A stretch of DNA of 64,000 bases from Falsirhodobacter deserti (GTDB lineage Bacteria; Pseudomonadota; Alphaproteobacteria; Rhodobacterales; Rhodobacteraceae), in contig NZ_ML137222.1 in assembly GCF_004015795.1 (NCBI RefSeq), forward strand, positions 42,095-106,094. Reading direction: 5' to 3'. Both the position numbers and the translations under genes were made by a program. The notes beneath the pieces were generated by a model. The model did no database searches, was not told the origin of the DNA, and saw only the letters and a list, made by a program, of their open reading frames with translations. This document shows positions 27,031 through 35,278 of this stretch, one piece after another (the stretch's first letter is position 1; each line of letters starts with the position of its first letter).

Positions 27031-28116
27031 ATGATGACGACGTTGAGCATTGTCCATAGGACGACCTATCATTACCGGGCGTTTGTGCAGTTGCTGCCGC
27101 ACCGCTTGATGCTTCGGCCACGTGAAAGCCGTGAGCTGAAGCTTCTTTCCCATCATGTCCGGTGCTCCCCCGACGCGGAAGTGACATGGTCGAGGGATGT
27201 CTTCGGCAACGAGGTTGCCACGGCTCGCTTTCTGAAGAACGCGGATCTTCTGACCATCGAGAGTACCGCGGAGGTTGGACTTGACGCGCCGGCATGGCCG
27301 GTTTTCGACATCGACGCCTCGGCCCTGTCTTACCCATTTCGATATGCGGACGAGGATTGGACGGATCTTGGTGCGCTTACCGTCCAACATTATCCGGCCG
27401 AGCCTGCGAAGGTGGACCGGTGGGCCCGCAGCTTCATTGCGGCCTCGCCAACGGACACGCTGTCTCTGCTGAAGGATCTGAACCTCGGGGTGCACCACCA
27501 GATCCGGTACGAAAGCCGTGACGACGAAGGCACTCAGCCACCGGAACAGACCCTGTCCCGCGGTCGGGGGTCCTGCCGTGATCTTGCGGTTCTTCTGGTC
27601 GAGGGGGCGCGCGCGCTTGGTTTCGGCGCTCGCCTCGTGTCTGGCTATCTGTGGCCGAATGATGTTCGAGCGGTGGGCGCAGGCGCCACACATGCGTGGG
27701 GGGAAATCTTCGTGCCGGGTCCCGGCTGGATCGCGTTTGACCCGACCAATGGCACGATGGGAGGGGGCAACCTCATTCCAACCACTGTAGCCCGGGGCAT
27801 TGCCCAGGCCATTCCGGTGTCGGGAAGCTATATCGGTCCAAAGGACGCCTTCCAGCGCATGGACGTCCAGGTCGACGTGCGCAGCATTGACACATCAGGG
27901 GGCGGAGGCCGGGAGCGTCCTGCAGCCACGGAAATCTATACCAGCTCCAACGGGGATCGCTGGCTGCTGATACAGAATGGGGATCGCCGGATTGTCCGTC
28001 ATGAGCCGGCCCCCAGCTCAGGTGGACAAGCCAGCGAGACGGACCTGAACACGTTCTTGTTGACCCAAGGGCGCACGCCGCAAGGCGAGAACCTTCTTCG
28101 CATGATCACGTCCTGA
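27031..28116 (+). CDS. Transglutaminase-like family protein
   Basis: 361 residues; ATG at 27031 or 27034, with AGGAAG before it. The first ~90 residues are the bacterial transglutaminase-like N-terminal domain (IVHRTTYHYR, LMLRPRES). Then comes the cysteine-protease-fold core with Cys ~181 in RGSCRDLAVLL, His ~220 in ATHAWGEIFVPG and Asp ~236 in FDPTNG. Such proteins are usually cytoplasmic peptidases or amide hydrolases; some occur with alpha-E proteins and circularly permuted ATP-grasp genes, which are absent here. A C-terminal extension of ~90 polar residues is unusual. Confidence 0.9.
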   Translation: MMTTLSIVHRTTYHYRAFVQLLPHRLMLRPRESRELKLLSHHVRCSPDAEVTWSRDVFGNEVATARFLKNADLLTIESTAEVGLDAPAWPVFDIDASALSYPFRYADEDWTDLGALTVQHYPAEPAKVDRWARSFIAASPTDTLSLLKDLNLGVHHQIRYESRDDEGTQPPEQTLSRGRGSCRDLAVLLVEGARALGFGARLVSGYLWPNDVRAVGAGATHAWGEIFVPGPGWIAFDPTNGTMGGGNLIPTTVARGIAQAIPVSGSYIGPKDAFQRMDVQVDVRSIDTSGGGGRERPAATEIYTSSNGDRWLLIQNGDRRIVRHEPAPSSGGQASETDLNTFLLTQGRTPQGENLLRMITS

Positions 28117-28222
28117 GCCACCCGTATTAGACAGGGATCAGGCGCACATTTCGACCACCGCCGCGGAAGGGGGCGCGGATGACCCGCCGCTTCTCATGCG
28201 CGCGCGAAACGGCAACGTGGTT

Positions 28223-28393
28223 TCACTTTATCTTCAATGCAGCCTTGCGCACGAAGTCAGTCCAAGCGCTCCGTCTCGTCGACAGGGGCTGAGGATCCGA
28301 CGGGGCTTCTTCGCTCTTCAGATTTGCGCGACTGGTGCGCAGCGAGTTGCACAGGCTCTGAGCCATTTGGATGGCTGGCTTCGGAAGTTTCAT
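28223..28393 (-). CDS. Small hypothetical protein, 56 residues
   Basis: ATG at 28393 with an excellent GAGGAGA eight bases upstream. The product starts MKLPKPAIQMAQSLCNSLR and ends FVRKAALKIK; it is basic, with two amphipathic helices likely. It is the third of three small minus-strand frames in a row (28876, 28694, 28393). I do not recognise it. The ribosome binding site is the main support. Confidence 0.5.
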   Translation of the reverse strand: MKLPKPAIQMAQSLCNSLRTSRANLKSEEAPSDPQPLSTRRSAWTDFVRKAALKIK

Positions 28394-28460
28394 CGGGCTC
28401 TCCTCATTGTGGTTGGACGAGCGGGACCGGCGGGATGTCCCGCCGCTCCGCCACGGACTC

Positions 28461-28694
28461 TCAAGTCAGGAAGGCGCCCCAGATCGACAGCCTCGATGCG
28501 ACGGCAGCCACCTTGTCGTTCAGGGGATGATCCCCTTCGATCGCAGGCGACAGGGGCCTGACTTGCGCCTGTGGGCTATCGAACAGATCCGGCAAGGGCG
28601 CGCTCTGACCCGACACGGAACTGCCATTCGTCAAGGGCATGCGGTCGAGGTTCCGGTTCCTGTTTGCCGGCAGGTCCGGCAGATCGACGATCAC
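28461..28694 (-). CDS. Small hypothetical protein, 77 residues
   Basis: A GTG at 28694 overlaps the stop of the preceding small frame (GTGA). The product (VDLPDLPANRNRNLDR, then LNDKVAAVASRLSIWGAFLT) looks like ordinary coding sequence for this genome, with a hydrophobic end. It could be translated by coupling, or be the continuation of the upstream frame after a frameshift. No family recognised. Confidence 0.4.
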   Translation of the reverse strand: MIVDLPDLPANRNRNLDRMPLTNGSSVSGQSAPLPDLFDSPQAQVRPLSPAIEGDHPLNDKVAAVASRLSIWGAFLT

Positions 28695-28876
28695 AGCGCT
28701 AACGGGGGAGCGGCGCGAGGAGGGGAACCCTCATCGTCCAGTCGTCCATGCGCAAGGCCGATCATCATCGACGAAGCGGCGGCTTCTTCTGTGCGTTGAT
28801 CGTCCCGCGGAACGCGGAGCGCCGGATCTTCATGTTCGGCAAGGTGGATGCTCGGCTTCTTGGTATCGGATCCCAT
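28691..28876 (-). CDS. Small hypothetical protein with conserved leader
   Basis: 61 residues from ATG 28876 (MGSDTKKPSIHLAEHEDPAL), preceded by GGAGGACCC. The product is hydrophilic, acidic in the middle, without signal or membrane parts. Upstream lies the same hairpin leader found before the small gene at 26726. It ends in overlap with the next small frame. No known family recognised. Confidence 0.5.
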   Translation of the reverse strand: MGSDTKKPSIHLAEHEDPALRVPRDDQRTEEAAASSMMIGLAHGRLDDEGSPPRAAPPLAL

Positions 28877-28912
28877 TGGATGGGTCCTCCATGGCGCCGG
28901 CAGGATGATACC
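28877..28912 (-). promoter_or_regulatory. Leader hairpin, copy B
   Basis: On the minus strand GCAGG-TATCAT-CCTGC forms a perfect five-pair stem, followed by CGGCGCC, ATGGAGGACCC and the gene start. The loop and downstream part equal copy A at 26727-26762, while the stem bases differ but still pair. Confidence 0.5.
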
Positions 28913-28929
28913 TGCTGGGTATATCTGAT

Positions 28930-29005
28930 ATGGGTGGCGGAGCGAGCGATTGCGAGCCAGAGCCCCGAAAGACTTCGAGAACCGCTGCATGATAAACGCC
29001 TGTCC
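28930..29005 (+). mobile_element. IS5-family transposase C-terminal remnant
   Basis: The plus strand reads WVAERAIA and, after a frame change, RAPKDFENR, which resembles the WVVERTFAW...RLAKDFE end of IS5-group transposases. Only ~25 codons remain. The rest of 29005-29290 holds an inverted repeat and no gene. Confidence 0.4.
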
Positions 29006-29115
29006 TGCGACCGCTGGCGTGGACGAGGCGTTCGGCTTCATGGCAGAAGCTGCAGTTGGAATAGCCCGCACCAGACTGTGGGTTTCACATCAAACGCGAC
29101 AAGGGTGGCCCAGTA

Positions 29116-29168
29116 GCATGATCCGGGCGGGCGGAGACATCCGCCATCGCAGCCCGGCCGGATCATGC
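29116..29168. repeat. Perfect 11-base inverted repeat
   Basis: GCATGATCCGG (29116-29126) and CCGGATCATGC (29158-29168) are perfect complements around a 31-base loop that itself contains a small GCGG/CCGC stem. It lies in gene-free sequence between IS remnants and may be a leftover IS end pair or a terminator-like fold. Confidence 0.5.
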
Positions 29169-29380
29169 GTCAGCGAGACGTTGGACGTAGAGAAGAGCCC
29201 ATAGCATGCGTAATCGGGCTGCCCCTCTGCGGAGGTCGAGATTCTGTTAAGATCAGATGATCCAATGGAAGGGAGTGAGGTATGGAATAGTTTGCCGGAC
29301 TGGATAGGTTGCTGCGCAGTTGCGCGCTCTGCATCGTGGATAGTCAAGGAAAGACCCACTTCGAGCGTGACCTTCCCTTG

Positions 29381-29389
29381 CGAGGTCGG
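29381..29389 (+). repeat. Target-site duplication, left
   Basis: CGAGGTCGG here is repeated exactly at 30722-30730, on the other side of the IS256 element. Nine bases is within the range produced by this family. Confidence 0.8.
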
Positions 29390-30721
29390 GGAGTGTCTGA
29401 AACTCTGTGTATCTGACGGGGCCCATACGGTTTTCAGATACAGTCAGGCGTCGAAGCGCCCGGCGAACATTATGGCCCGCTGATTGCGGGCCGCAACCCA
29501 TTCCCGAACCGCACGACCGCCCTTCTCGCAGTTGCGGATGGCCAGGTAGATCAGCTTGGTCGCGGCCTCCTCGGTGGGGAATGAGCCCTTGGTCTTCCGC
29601 GTCTTCCGCAGCACCCGGTTCAGCGACTCCACGGCGTTGGTGGTGTAGATGATCTTCCGGATCGCTGCGCTGAAGGCAAAGAACGGGATCACCTCGGCCC
29701 AGGCCCGGCGCCAGGCCGGGGCAATGGAGGGGTATTTCCCGGCCCATTTCTCCTCGAACCCGTCCAACTGTCGGGCGGCCTCCTCCGCCGTCGGGGCCTG
29801 GTAGATCGGGCGCAGATCGGCGGCCACGGCCTTGCGGTCCTTCCAGCTGCAGAAGTTCATCGAATGCCGGATCAGGTGAACGATGCAGGTCTGAACTGTG
29901 GTATCCGGGAAGGCCGCTGTGATGGCTTGCGGGAAGCCCTTCAGGCCGTCCACGACCGCGATCAGGATGTCCTGAACCCCCCGGCTGCGCAGTTCGTTCA
30001 TCACCGACAGCCAGAACTTGGCGCCCTCGTTGTCGGCGATCCAGAGTCCGAGGACCTCGCGCTCCCCATCCCTGGTGACACCCAGGGCGATGTAGACCGC
30101 CTTGTTCTTGACCATCCGACTGTCGGCATCGCGGATCTTGACCCTGAGCGCGTCGAAAATGACGATCGGATACATCCGGTCCAGCGCCCGGTGCTGCCAC
30201 TCGCGCACCTCGTCCAGAACTGCATCGGTCACGCGGCTGATCAGGTCGGGCGAGACCCGCAGGCCATACAGATCCTCAAGATGGGACTGGATGTCGCGCA
30301 CCGACAAACCGGCGGCATAGAGCCCGATGATCTTGTCATCCACCCCGTCGATCCGGGTCTGACCCTTCTTCACCAGCTCAGGCTCAAAGCTGCCATCCCG
30401 GTCGCGCGGAACCGACAGCGGCACCTCGCCATCCGAACCCTTGACCCGCTTGGTTGAAATCCCGTTGCGGCGGTTGGATTGTTCCGGCGGGGCCTCGGCA
30501 CCGGCCTCATAGCCCAGATGCGCGGTCAGTTCGGCCCCGAGCATCCGTTCCATCAGACGGTTCTTCAGCTCCTTCATCAGCCCGGCCTCGCCAAGCAGAT
30601 CGTCAGGCCGCTTGCAGCCCTTCAGCAGCTCGTCCAGCAATTCGTTCGAAATCGTCATCAGCCTTGCTCCTCTCAGGAAGCATGGACCACATCACGAATA
30701 CACAGAAGCTCGGACACTCTC
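29390..30721 (-). mobile_element. IS256-family insertion sequence, complete
   Basis: Ends GGAGTGTCTGAAACTCTGTG (left) and the imperfect complement on the right (GGAGAGTGTCCGAGCTTCTG, read inward) enclose one intact transposase gene. A perfect 9-base target duplication (CGAGGTCGG) flanks it. Intact gene plus exact duplication mean a recent insertion that is probably still active. Confidence 0.9.
29444..30658 (-). CDS. IS256-family transposase (mutator type)
   Basis: 404 residues, the normal family length. It has the DDE catalytic domain with Asp in PIVIFDALRVKIRD, Asp in AVVDGLKGFP, the TCIVHLIRHSMNF segment typical of the family, and Glu in TTNAVESLNRVLRK. It would cut and rejoin the element ends. 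A good AGGAG-type site lies upstream of ATG 30658. No lesions seen. Confidence 0.95.
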   Translation of the reverse strand: MTISNELLDELLKGCKRPDDLLGEAGLMKELKNRLMERMLGAELTAHLGYEAGAEAPPEQSNRRNGISTKRVKGSDGEVPLSVPRDRDGSFEPELVKKGQTRIDGVDDKIIGLYAAGLSVRDIQSHLEDLYGLRVSPDLISRVTDAVLDEVREWQHRALDRMYPIVIFDALRVKIRDADSRMVKNKAVYIALGVTRDGEREVLGLWIADNEGAKFWLSVMNELRSRGVQDILIAVVDGLKGFPQAITAAFPDTTVQTCIVHLIRHSMNFCSWKDRKAVAADLRPIYQAPTAEEAARQLDGFEEKWAGKYPSIAPAWRRAWAEVIPFFAFSAAIRKIIYTTNAVESLNRVLRKTRKTKGSFPTEEAATKLIYLAIRNCEKGGRAVREWVAARNQRAIMFAGRFDA

Positions 30722-30730
30722 CGAGGTCGG
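30722..30730 (+). repeat. Target-site duplication, right
   Basis: Exact copy of 29381-29389 (CGAGGTCGG). Confidence 0.8.
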
Positions 30731-30799
30731 GGCAATCGCCGAAGGGTTCTGCATCCCGCCGCTCTGTCTTGATCGGCATCGCCTTCAGAGAAGGCCTTC

Positions 30800-31075
30800 A
30801 CCTGCCGGGTCTGCATGTCCTGAGCACCGCGTCCCGCCGCACCTTCGGCGTCATCAAGGCTTTCCCGGAAGATCCTTGAGCATGATGTTGTCGAGCATGG
30901 CATCTGCCAGCAGGCGCTTCAGCTTGCCGTTCTCGTCCTCCGGTGCCTTCAGCCTTTGCGTCGGACAGATCCATGCCGCCATACTTGGCCTTCAGCTTGT
31001 AGAACGTTGCCGGGATGAGGCCATGACGACGGCACACCTCCGCCGTCGCCATCCCGGCTTCCTGTTCCTTGATCA
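30800..31075 (-). mobile_element. IS3-family OrfA remnant
   Basis: The minus strand reads MIKEQEAGMATAEVCRRHG and then ATFYKLKAKYGGMDLSDAK, typical of IS3 OrfA, then loses frame (a trace of LLADAMLDNTMLKDLLGK in another frame). The first codons of OrfA are missing: the piece starts exactly where the GntR gene ends, so this insertion end reshaped the regulator's last codons. Confidence 0.75.
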
Positions 31076-31768
31076 ATGGAGTTCGGGCTGCAATCGACTC
31101 TCCAGGAAGCTCTTGAACCGGCTCAGGCTGCCCGAAAGATGGGAGCGCATCGCGGAACGGGCCGCCGTCTCATCACCCTTGAGGATCGCGCTGACGATGG
31201 CCCCGTGTTCATCGCGCAGATGAGTGTTCCGGGGAATGGGAACTTCCGACGGACGAGTCATGAAGCCCGGGCGGATCATCAGCAAAAGTTCGGGGAAGAA
31301 CGGGTTCTGGGCCGCTTCTGCGATGGCCAGATGCAGGTCGAAATCCGTCTCGTGCGTAGGCTTCCCCTCATCTAGGCACAGATTTACCAACCGGTAAGCG
31401 TCGAGAATGCGTTCCAGCTGTGTTGCAGATCGACGGGCGGCCGCGAGCGCCGCAGCTTCCGTTTCGCAGGCCAGCCGCAGTTCCAGCACCTCGATGATCG
31501 AAGACATCCGGCTGAGCGACAAGCTCATGAACCGAGCCGGTGTGGGATCAGGTTCACAAACGAAAACACCGACGCCCCGGCGCGCAACGACAAGCCCATC
31601 GGCGCGTAGAGTGGCAATCGCCTCGCGGATCACTGCGCGACTGGCCGCATGCTCACGCGCAAGATCACTTTCACTTGGCAGACGTGCGCCTACCGGAAGC
31701 GAACCACTTGTGATTTCGTCCCGCAGCAGGGTCGCAATCTGCGCCACACGACTTGTGCTCTGTGTCAT
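31073..31768 (-). CDS. GntR/FadR-family transcriptional regulator
   Basis: 231 residues from ATG 31768. A winged helix-turn-helix (RLPSESDLAREHAASRAVIREAIATLRADGLV) is followed by an FCD effector domain with the metal-binding-type residues of the family (DFDLHLAIAEAA, HGAIVSAILKGD). It is divergent from the dehydratase gene at 31883 and probably represses it; a GT-N3-AC palindrome lies between. The stop codon is supplied by the junction with the IS3 remnant, so the last few residues may not be original. FadR-subfamily regulators of this type often sense sugar acids. Confidence 0.9.
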   Translation of the reverse strand: MTQSTSRVAQIATLLRDEITSGSLPVGARLPSESDLAREHAASRAVIREAIATLRADGLVVARRGVGVFVCEPDPTPARFMSLSLSRMSSIIEVLELRLACETEAAALAAARRSATQLERILDAYRLVNLCLDEGKPTHETDFDLHLAIAEAAQNPFFPELLLMIRPGFMTRPSEVPIPRNTHLRDEHGAIVSAILKGDETAARSAMRSHLSGSLSRFKSFLESRLQPELH

Positions 31769-31819
31769 CTGGTAGCCCCACGCATCTTTCTCATTGACCT
31801 GTCTGCCGCATCGGCCCAT

Positions 31820-31832
31820 CCTGTCTTACAGG
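31820..31832. promoter_or_regulatory. GntR-type operator between regulator and dehydratase genes
   Basis: CCTGTCTTACAGG is a perfect palindrome with five-base arms and the GT-N3-AC core of FadR-subfamily operators. It lies in the divergent intergenic space, 63 bases upstream of the dehydratase start. Confidence 0.6.
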
Positions 31833-31882
31833 AGAGACGATGCACCACGACTGCAGGCATCCTATCGCGGGAGGAAAAGTTC

Positions 31883-33028
31883 TTGAAGATAAAAGATGTC
31901 CGCGTGCGCACCTTCTGGTTCACGACGCACGAGGAAATGGACAGCGATGGCCATGCCCACCCCGGCCCGGCACGGAAGGTTCGCAAGTCCCTGTTGACCC
32001 TGACCGCCGAGGACGGAACCGAAGGTCATGCCTTCGGCAGCACCGAGCAGATACGTCCCTACCTGATTGAGCGCTTCGTCAAACCCGTTGTCTTGGGCGA
32101 GGATGCGCATGCGCGTGAACGCATGTGGCAGGGACTGGCCCATTGGCAGCGGGGCAGCGGCGGCCAGTTGTCCGACAGGACGCTGGCGGTAGTCGATTGT
32201 GCGCTGTGGGATCTGGCTGGAAAGCTCGCGGGGCTGCCCGTGTACAAGATGATCGGCGCATATCGGGACAAGGTGCCCACCTATGGCTCCATCATGTGCG
32301 GTGATGAACTTGAAGGCGGCCTCGCCACGCCCGAGGATTATGGCCGCTTTGCCGAATGGCTGGTGAAGCGTGGCTATCAGGCGATCAAGCTTCACACCTG
32401 GATGCCACCGGTCAGCTGGTCGCCCAACATCGAGATGGACCTAAAGGCCTGCGCCGCCGTGCGGGAGGCAGTTGGCCCACGGTTCCCGTTGATGCTGGAT
32501 GCCTATCACTGGTACTCGCGGGAAGAGGCGTATGAACTGGGAAAAGGTCTTGAATCGCTGAACTTCACCTGGATCGAGGAGGTGATGGACGAGCAGTCCA
32601 TGTCGTCTTACGTCTGGCTGACAAACGAACTCAAGATCCCGGTGATCGGCCCAGAAAGCATGGGCGGAAAGCACATGCATCGCGCAGAATGGATCAAGGC
32701 CGGGGCGTGCGACATCCTGAGGACCGGTGTGGAGGATGTGGGTGGCATCACCCCCGCCCTGAAGACCATGCACCTTGCTGAAAGCTTCGGCATGAACTGC
32801 GAGGTGCACGGACACGGACCGGAGAACCTCGTCCTGTCTGCCGTCGCGAAGAACTGCCGGTGGTATGAACGGGGGCTGCTGCACCCGTTCCTCGATTACG
32901 ACGCCTGCCCCGAATACCTGAACGCGATCCCCGATCCGATGGATGCCGAGGGCTTCGTGCACCTGTCCCAGGCACCGGGCATCGGGGAGGACATCAACTT
33001 CGACTACATCGACGCCAATCCGGCCTGA
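31883..33028 (+). CDS. Enolase-superfamily (mandelate racemase group) sugar-acid dehydratase
   Basis: 381 residues from a TTG with a strong GGGAGGAAAAG before it. The capping domain is followed by the barrel with the catalytic-base region KLH (~169), metal ligands Asp ~205 (MLDAYHW), Glu ~231 (WIEEVMD) and Glu ~258 (GPESMGG), and a catalytic His near 308 (CEVHGHGP). Members of this group abstract a proton next to a carboxylate; here dehydration of a hexonate or pentonate is most likely. It is followed 44 bases later by a solute-binding protein gene and faces a GntR regulator. The exact substrate is not readable. Confidence 0.88.
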   Translation: MKIKDVRVRTFWFTTHEEMDSDGHAHPGPARKVRKSLLTLTAEDGTEGHAFGSTEQIRPYLIERFVKPVVLGEDAHARERMWQGLAHWQRGSGGQLSDRTLAVVDCALWDLAGKLAGLPVYKMIGAYRDKVPTYGSIMCGDELEGGLATPEDYGRFAEWLVKRGYQAIKLHTWMPPVSWSPNIEMDLKACAAVREAVGPRFPLMLDAYHWYSREEAYELGKGLESLNFTWIEEVMDEQSMSSYVWLTNELKIPVIGPESMGGKHMHRAEWIKAGACDILRTGVEDVGGITPALKTMHLAESFGMNCEVHGHGPENLVLSAVAKNCRWYERGLLHPFLDYDACPEYLNAIPDPMDAEGFVHLSQAPGIGEDINFDYIDANPA

Positions 33029-33072
33029 CGGCCCGCGGGGAGGAGGAGCCCCGCGTCAATGGGAGGGAAGAC

Positions 33073-34665
33073 ATGAAACGACGCAGTCTGCTTCTGGGGG
33101 CAGCCGGTATCACACTGGCCTCGTCTTTGCCCCTGCGGCTTGCCGCTGATACGCCAAAGGACCAGCTGGTGATCGGCTTTTCGCTGGCCAATGTGCTGAC
33201 GCTGGACCCTGCCGGATCATCCAGCAAGGAACGCGTGCAGATCATCGCGAACCTTTATGACAGCCTTGTAGGGATCGACGACACCAATCGCCGCAAGGTC
33301 GTGCCCGCCTTGGCCGAAGGATGGGAGGTGGCCGAGGACCGGATGTCGGTGCGCCTGACCCTGCGTGAGGCGAGATTTTCGTCCGGGAACCCCATAACGG
33401 CCGCAGATGCCGTCTGGTCGCTGCACAGGTGCCTCAAGCTGAACCTCGCGCAGGCGACGAACCTGCGTCTGCGCGGCTTTACGAGCGAGAATGCCGCCGA
33501 TCACATCCGCGCCCTTGATGACCGCACGGTTGAAATCACCTTCCCTGAGCCCACCGACCCGCAGATCATCCTGATGACATTGGCGATGGCCGGGACTGGC
33601 AGTGTCATCGATCGTGCCCTTGCCCTGCAGCACGAGGTAGATGGTGACTTGGCCTCAGGCTGGCTGACCACCAATGTTGCGGGCAGCGGTGCGTTTGCCC
33701 TTCAAATGTGGCGTCCCGGCGAGCTGGCGGTGCTGGAGCGAAACGATTTTTACTGGGATGACGCCCCCGCCATGACGCGCATCATCATGCGGCACATCCC
33801 TGAAAGCCAGAGCCAGCGGCTGCAACTCAGTCATGGCGATCTCGACATCGCGTATTCCTTGGGGGCGGCGGATCTGAAGGCGCTGGAGAGTGAGGAGGAT
33901 GTGCGGATCGTTCAGCAGACGGGCAATGGTCTTTACTACCTCGCGATGTCTCTGAAGAACGAGCATCTCGCCAAACCCGAGGTGCGTGAGGCGATCATCC
34001 GGCTGATCGACTATGACGGAATCAACGCAAGCATCATGCCCTATTACGGGGTGAAGCATCTGGGGCCGATCCAGCAGGGGCTTGGCGGGGAGGATCTGTC
34101 TCCCGATATACGCCCGGATCCGGAAGCCGCGAAGGCCCTTCTTGCGAAGGCAGGCTATCCCAACGGCCTTGACCTGACCCTGCGGGCACTGGCGGAGACT
34201 CCGTTTGACAGCCTTGCCGCAGCGCTTCAGGGCAACCTGGCCCTTGGCGGGGTGCGTGTGCAGATCCTGACTGGCAGCGGCGAGCAGGTCTATGGCCCGA
34301 TGCGCGAGCGGAACTTCGACCTGATCGTAGGGCGCAGCGGGGGGCAAATCTCGCCTCCAGACGGGGATTTGCGCAGCCTTGTCTATAACCCGGACAACAG
34401 CGACGAAGCACGCCTGACCGGGCTGCAAAGCTGGCGCGTGTCCTATCAAGATATTGACCTCAACGACCGTATCGAGGCGGCGCTTCTGGATGCGAACGAT
34501 CAGGCGGCCGACTATGCGGAGATCAGCCGGCTTTATGCCGAGCGCATCCCAGCGATCCAGCCAATTTCCCAAGTGGTGGACTCGGTGGCGGTCCGCGCAA
34601 ACATAACGGGGTTTACGATCAGCCCGGTTTGGCAGACGAAGCTTGCAAAGGTCACGAAAACGTAA
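33073..34665 (+). CDS. ABC transporter solute-binding protein, family 5
   Basis: 530 residues with a twin-arginine-like signal (MKRRSLLLGAAGITLASSLP) and the family-5 (DppA/OppA-type) body: TLDPAGSSSKERVQIIANLYDSL near the start and the mid-region DYDGINASIMPYYG. Such proteins bind peptides, or in some cases oligosaccharides and opines, in the periplasm. It forms a unit with the dehydratase. The permease and ATPase genes that normally follow are missing; IS and TauE/SafE debris comes next, so the transporter was probably cut by rearrangement. Confidence 0.9.
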   Translation: MKRRSLLLGAAGITLASSLPLRLAADTPKDQLVIGFSLANVLTLDPAGSSSKERVQIIANLYDSLVGIDDTNRRKVVPALAEGWEVAEDRMSVRLTLREARFSSGNPITAADAVWSLHRCLKLNLAQATNLRLRGFTSENAADHIRALDDRTVEITFPEPTDPQIILMTLAMAGTGSVIDRALALQHEVDGDLASGWLTTNVAGSGAFALQMWRPGELAVLERNDFYWDDAPAMTRIIMRHIPESQSQRLQLSHGDLDIAYSLGAADLKALESEEDVRIVQQTGNGLYYLAMSLKNEHLAKPEVREAIIRLIDYDGINASIMPYYGVKHLGPIQQGLGGEDLSPDIRPDPEAAKALLAKAGYPNGLDLTLRALAETPFDSLAAALQGNLALGGVRVQILTGSGEQVYGPMRERNFDLIVGRSGGQISPPDGDLRSLVYNPDNSDEARLTGLQSWRVSYQDIDLNDRIEAALLDANDQAADYAEISRLYAERIPAIQPISQVVDSVAVRANITGFTISPVWQTKLAKVTKT

Positions 34666-34688
34666 GGCTGATCCCAACCGGCAACGAT

Positions 34689-34719
34689 CAGGCGGTGGAA
34701 CTCCTCTCGCCACCGCCTG
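34689..34719 (+). terminator. Hairpin after the solute-binding protein gene
   Basis: CAGGCGGTGG (34689-34698) pairs perfectly with CCACCGCCTG (34710-34719) across an 11-base loop, 24 bases after the stop codon. There is no U-tract, so it may instead stabilise the message end, as intercistronic hairpins after binding-protein genes often do. Confidence 0.45.
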
Positions 34720-34800
34720 ACCCGGCATCTGCACATCCTGCCGCGGCTGGACGGCTGGGCTGTGGTGAACCGGAAGAAGCTCTACCGGATCTACATCTAG
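34720..34800 (+). mobile_element. IS3-family OrfB fragment
   Basis: The plus strand reads RHLHILPRLDGWAVVNRKKLYRIYI and stops. This resembles the part of IS3 OrfB that precedes the integrase core (GWAVNRKRVYRLY). Only ~25 codons remain. Confidence 0.5.
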
Positions 34801-35064
34801 AGTCCGGCCACGCAGCCCCGGTCCAGCTTCATCCCGACCAGCGCTGACGAGGCATGGGTGAAGGGATAGAAGTCCCCGGCGTGCATGCGGCGCACCGTTC
34901 AGCGCCAAGCCATGTTGCGCCGGCCGCAAGCGGCAGCATGACCTTCGGACGGGTCGAATTCTTAAAAATGCCGTGTAGGAGACGAGCTTCAGCGAGTTGA
35001 TGATGGCGAAGAACATCAAGGTCGTGCCGGTGAACATCTTCCGATCGAGGCGCAGCGGCATCAT
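34801..35064 (-). pseudogene. TauE/SafE-family permease, C-terminal fragment
   Basis: The minus strand begins with PLRLDRKMFTGTTLMFFAII and NSLKLVSYTA, matching the second half of TauE/SafE sulfite-exporter-like permeases, and after frame changes ends with GDFYPFTHASSALVGMKL. The N-terminal half is absent and the frame is broken, so it is not functional. Confidence 0.65.
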
Positions 35065-35278
35065 TTATATCTGGAGGGGCGGCCCACCGGCATGGGCCAC
35101 GCGGGTAGTTTTATGACGGAGCAAGCATGCCATTGCCTTTCAAGTTGAGATCCTGTAACAAGCGAAGGCAAAGATTTTGATTTTGAACTTCTGTCTCCTC
35201 GCGGCTTCAGTCGAACTTCTGATGACACTGAGCCGGACTGCCGCGTTTTGCGGGCAGTATAAATCAAGGAGAAACACG

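Larger units (their letters stand above)
29290..30765 (+). pseudogene. Possible IS110-family remnant split by IS256
   Basis: Left of the IS256 the plus strand reads CIVDSQGKTHFERDLPCEVG, and just right of it AIAEGFC. Joined across the 9-base duplication this resembles the N-terminal RuvC-like start of IS110-family transposases (CVVD...G...E..LPCEVEAIA). The piece is short and no more of the element is seen, so the family call is tentative. Confidence 0.35.

Noticed and set aside
26773..27693. 306-codon minus-strand frame opposite the transglutaminase gene
   Set aside because: Antisense to a gene with a clear catalytic triad; no coherent motif of its own.
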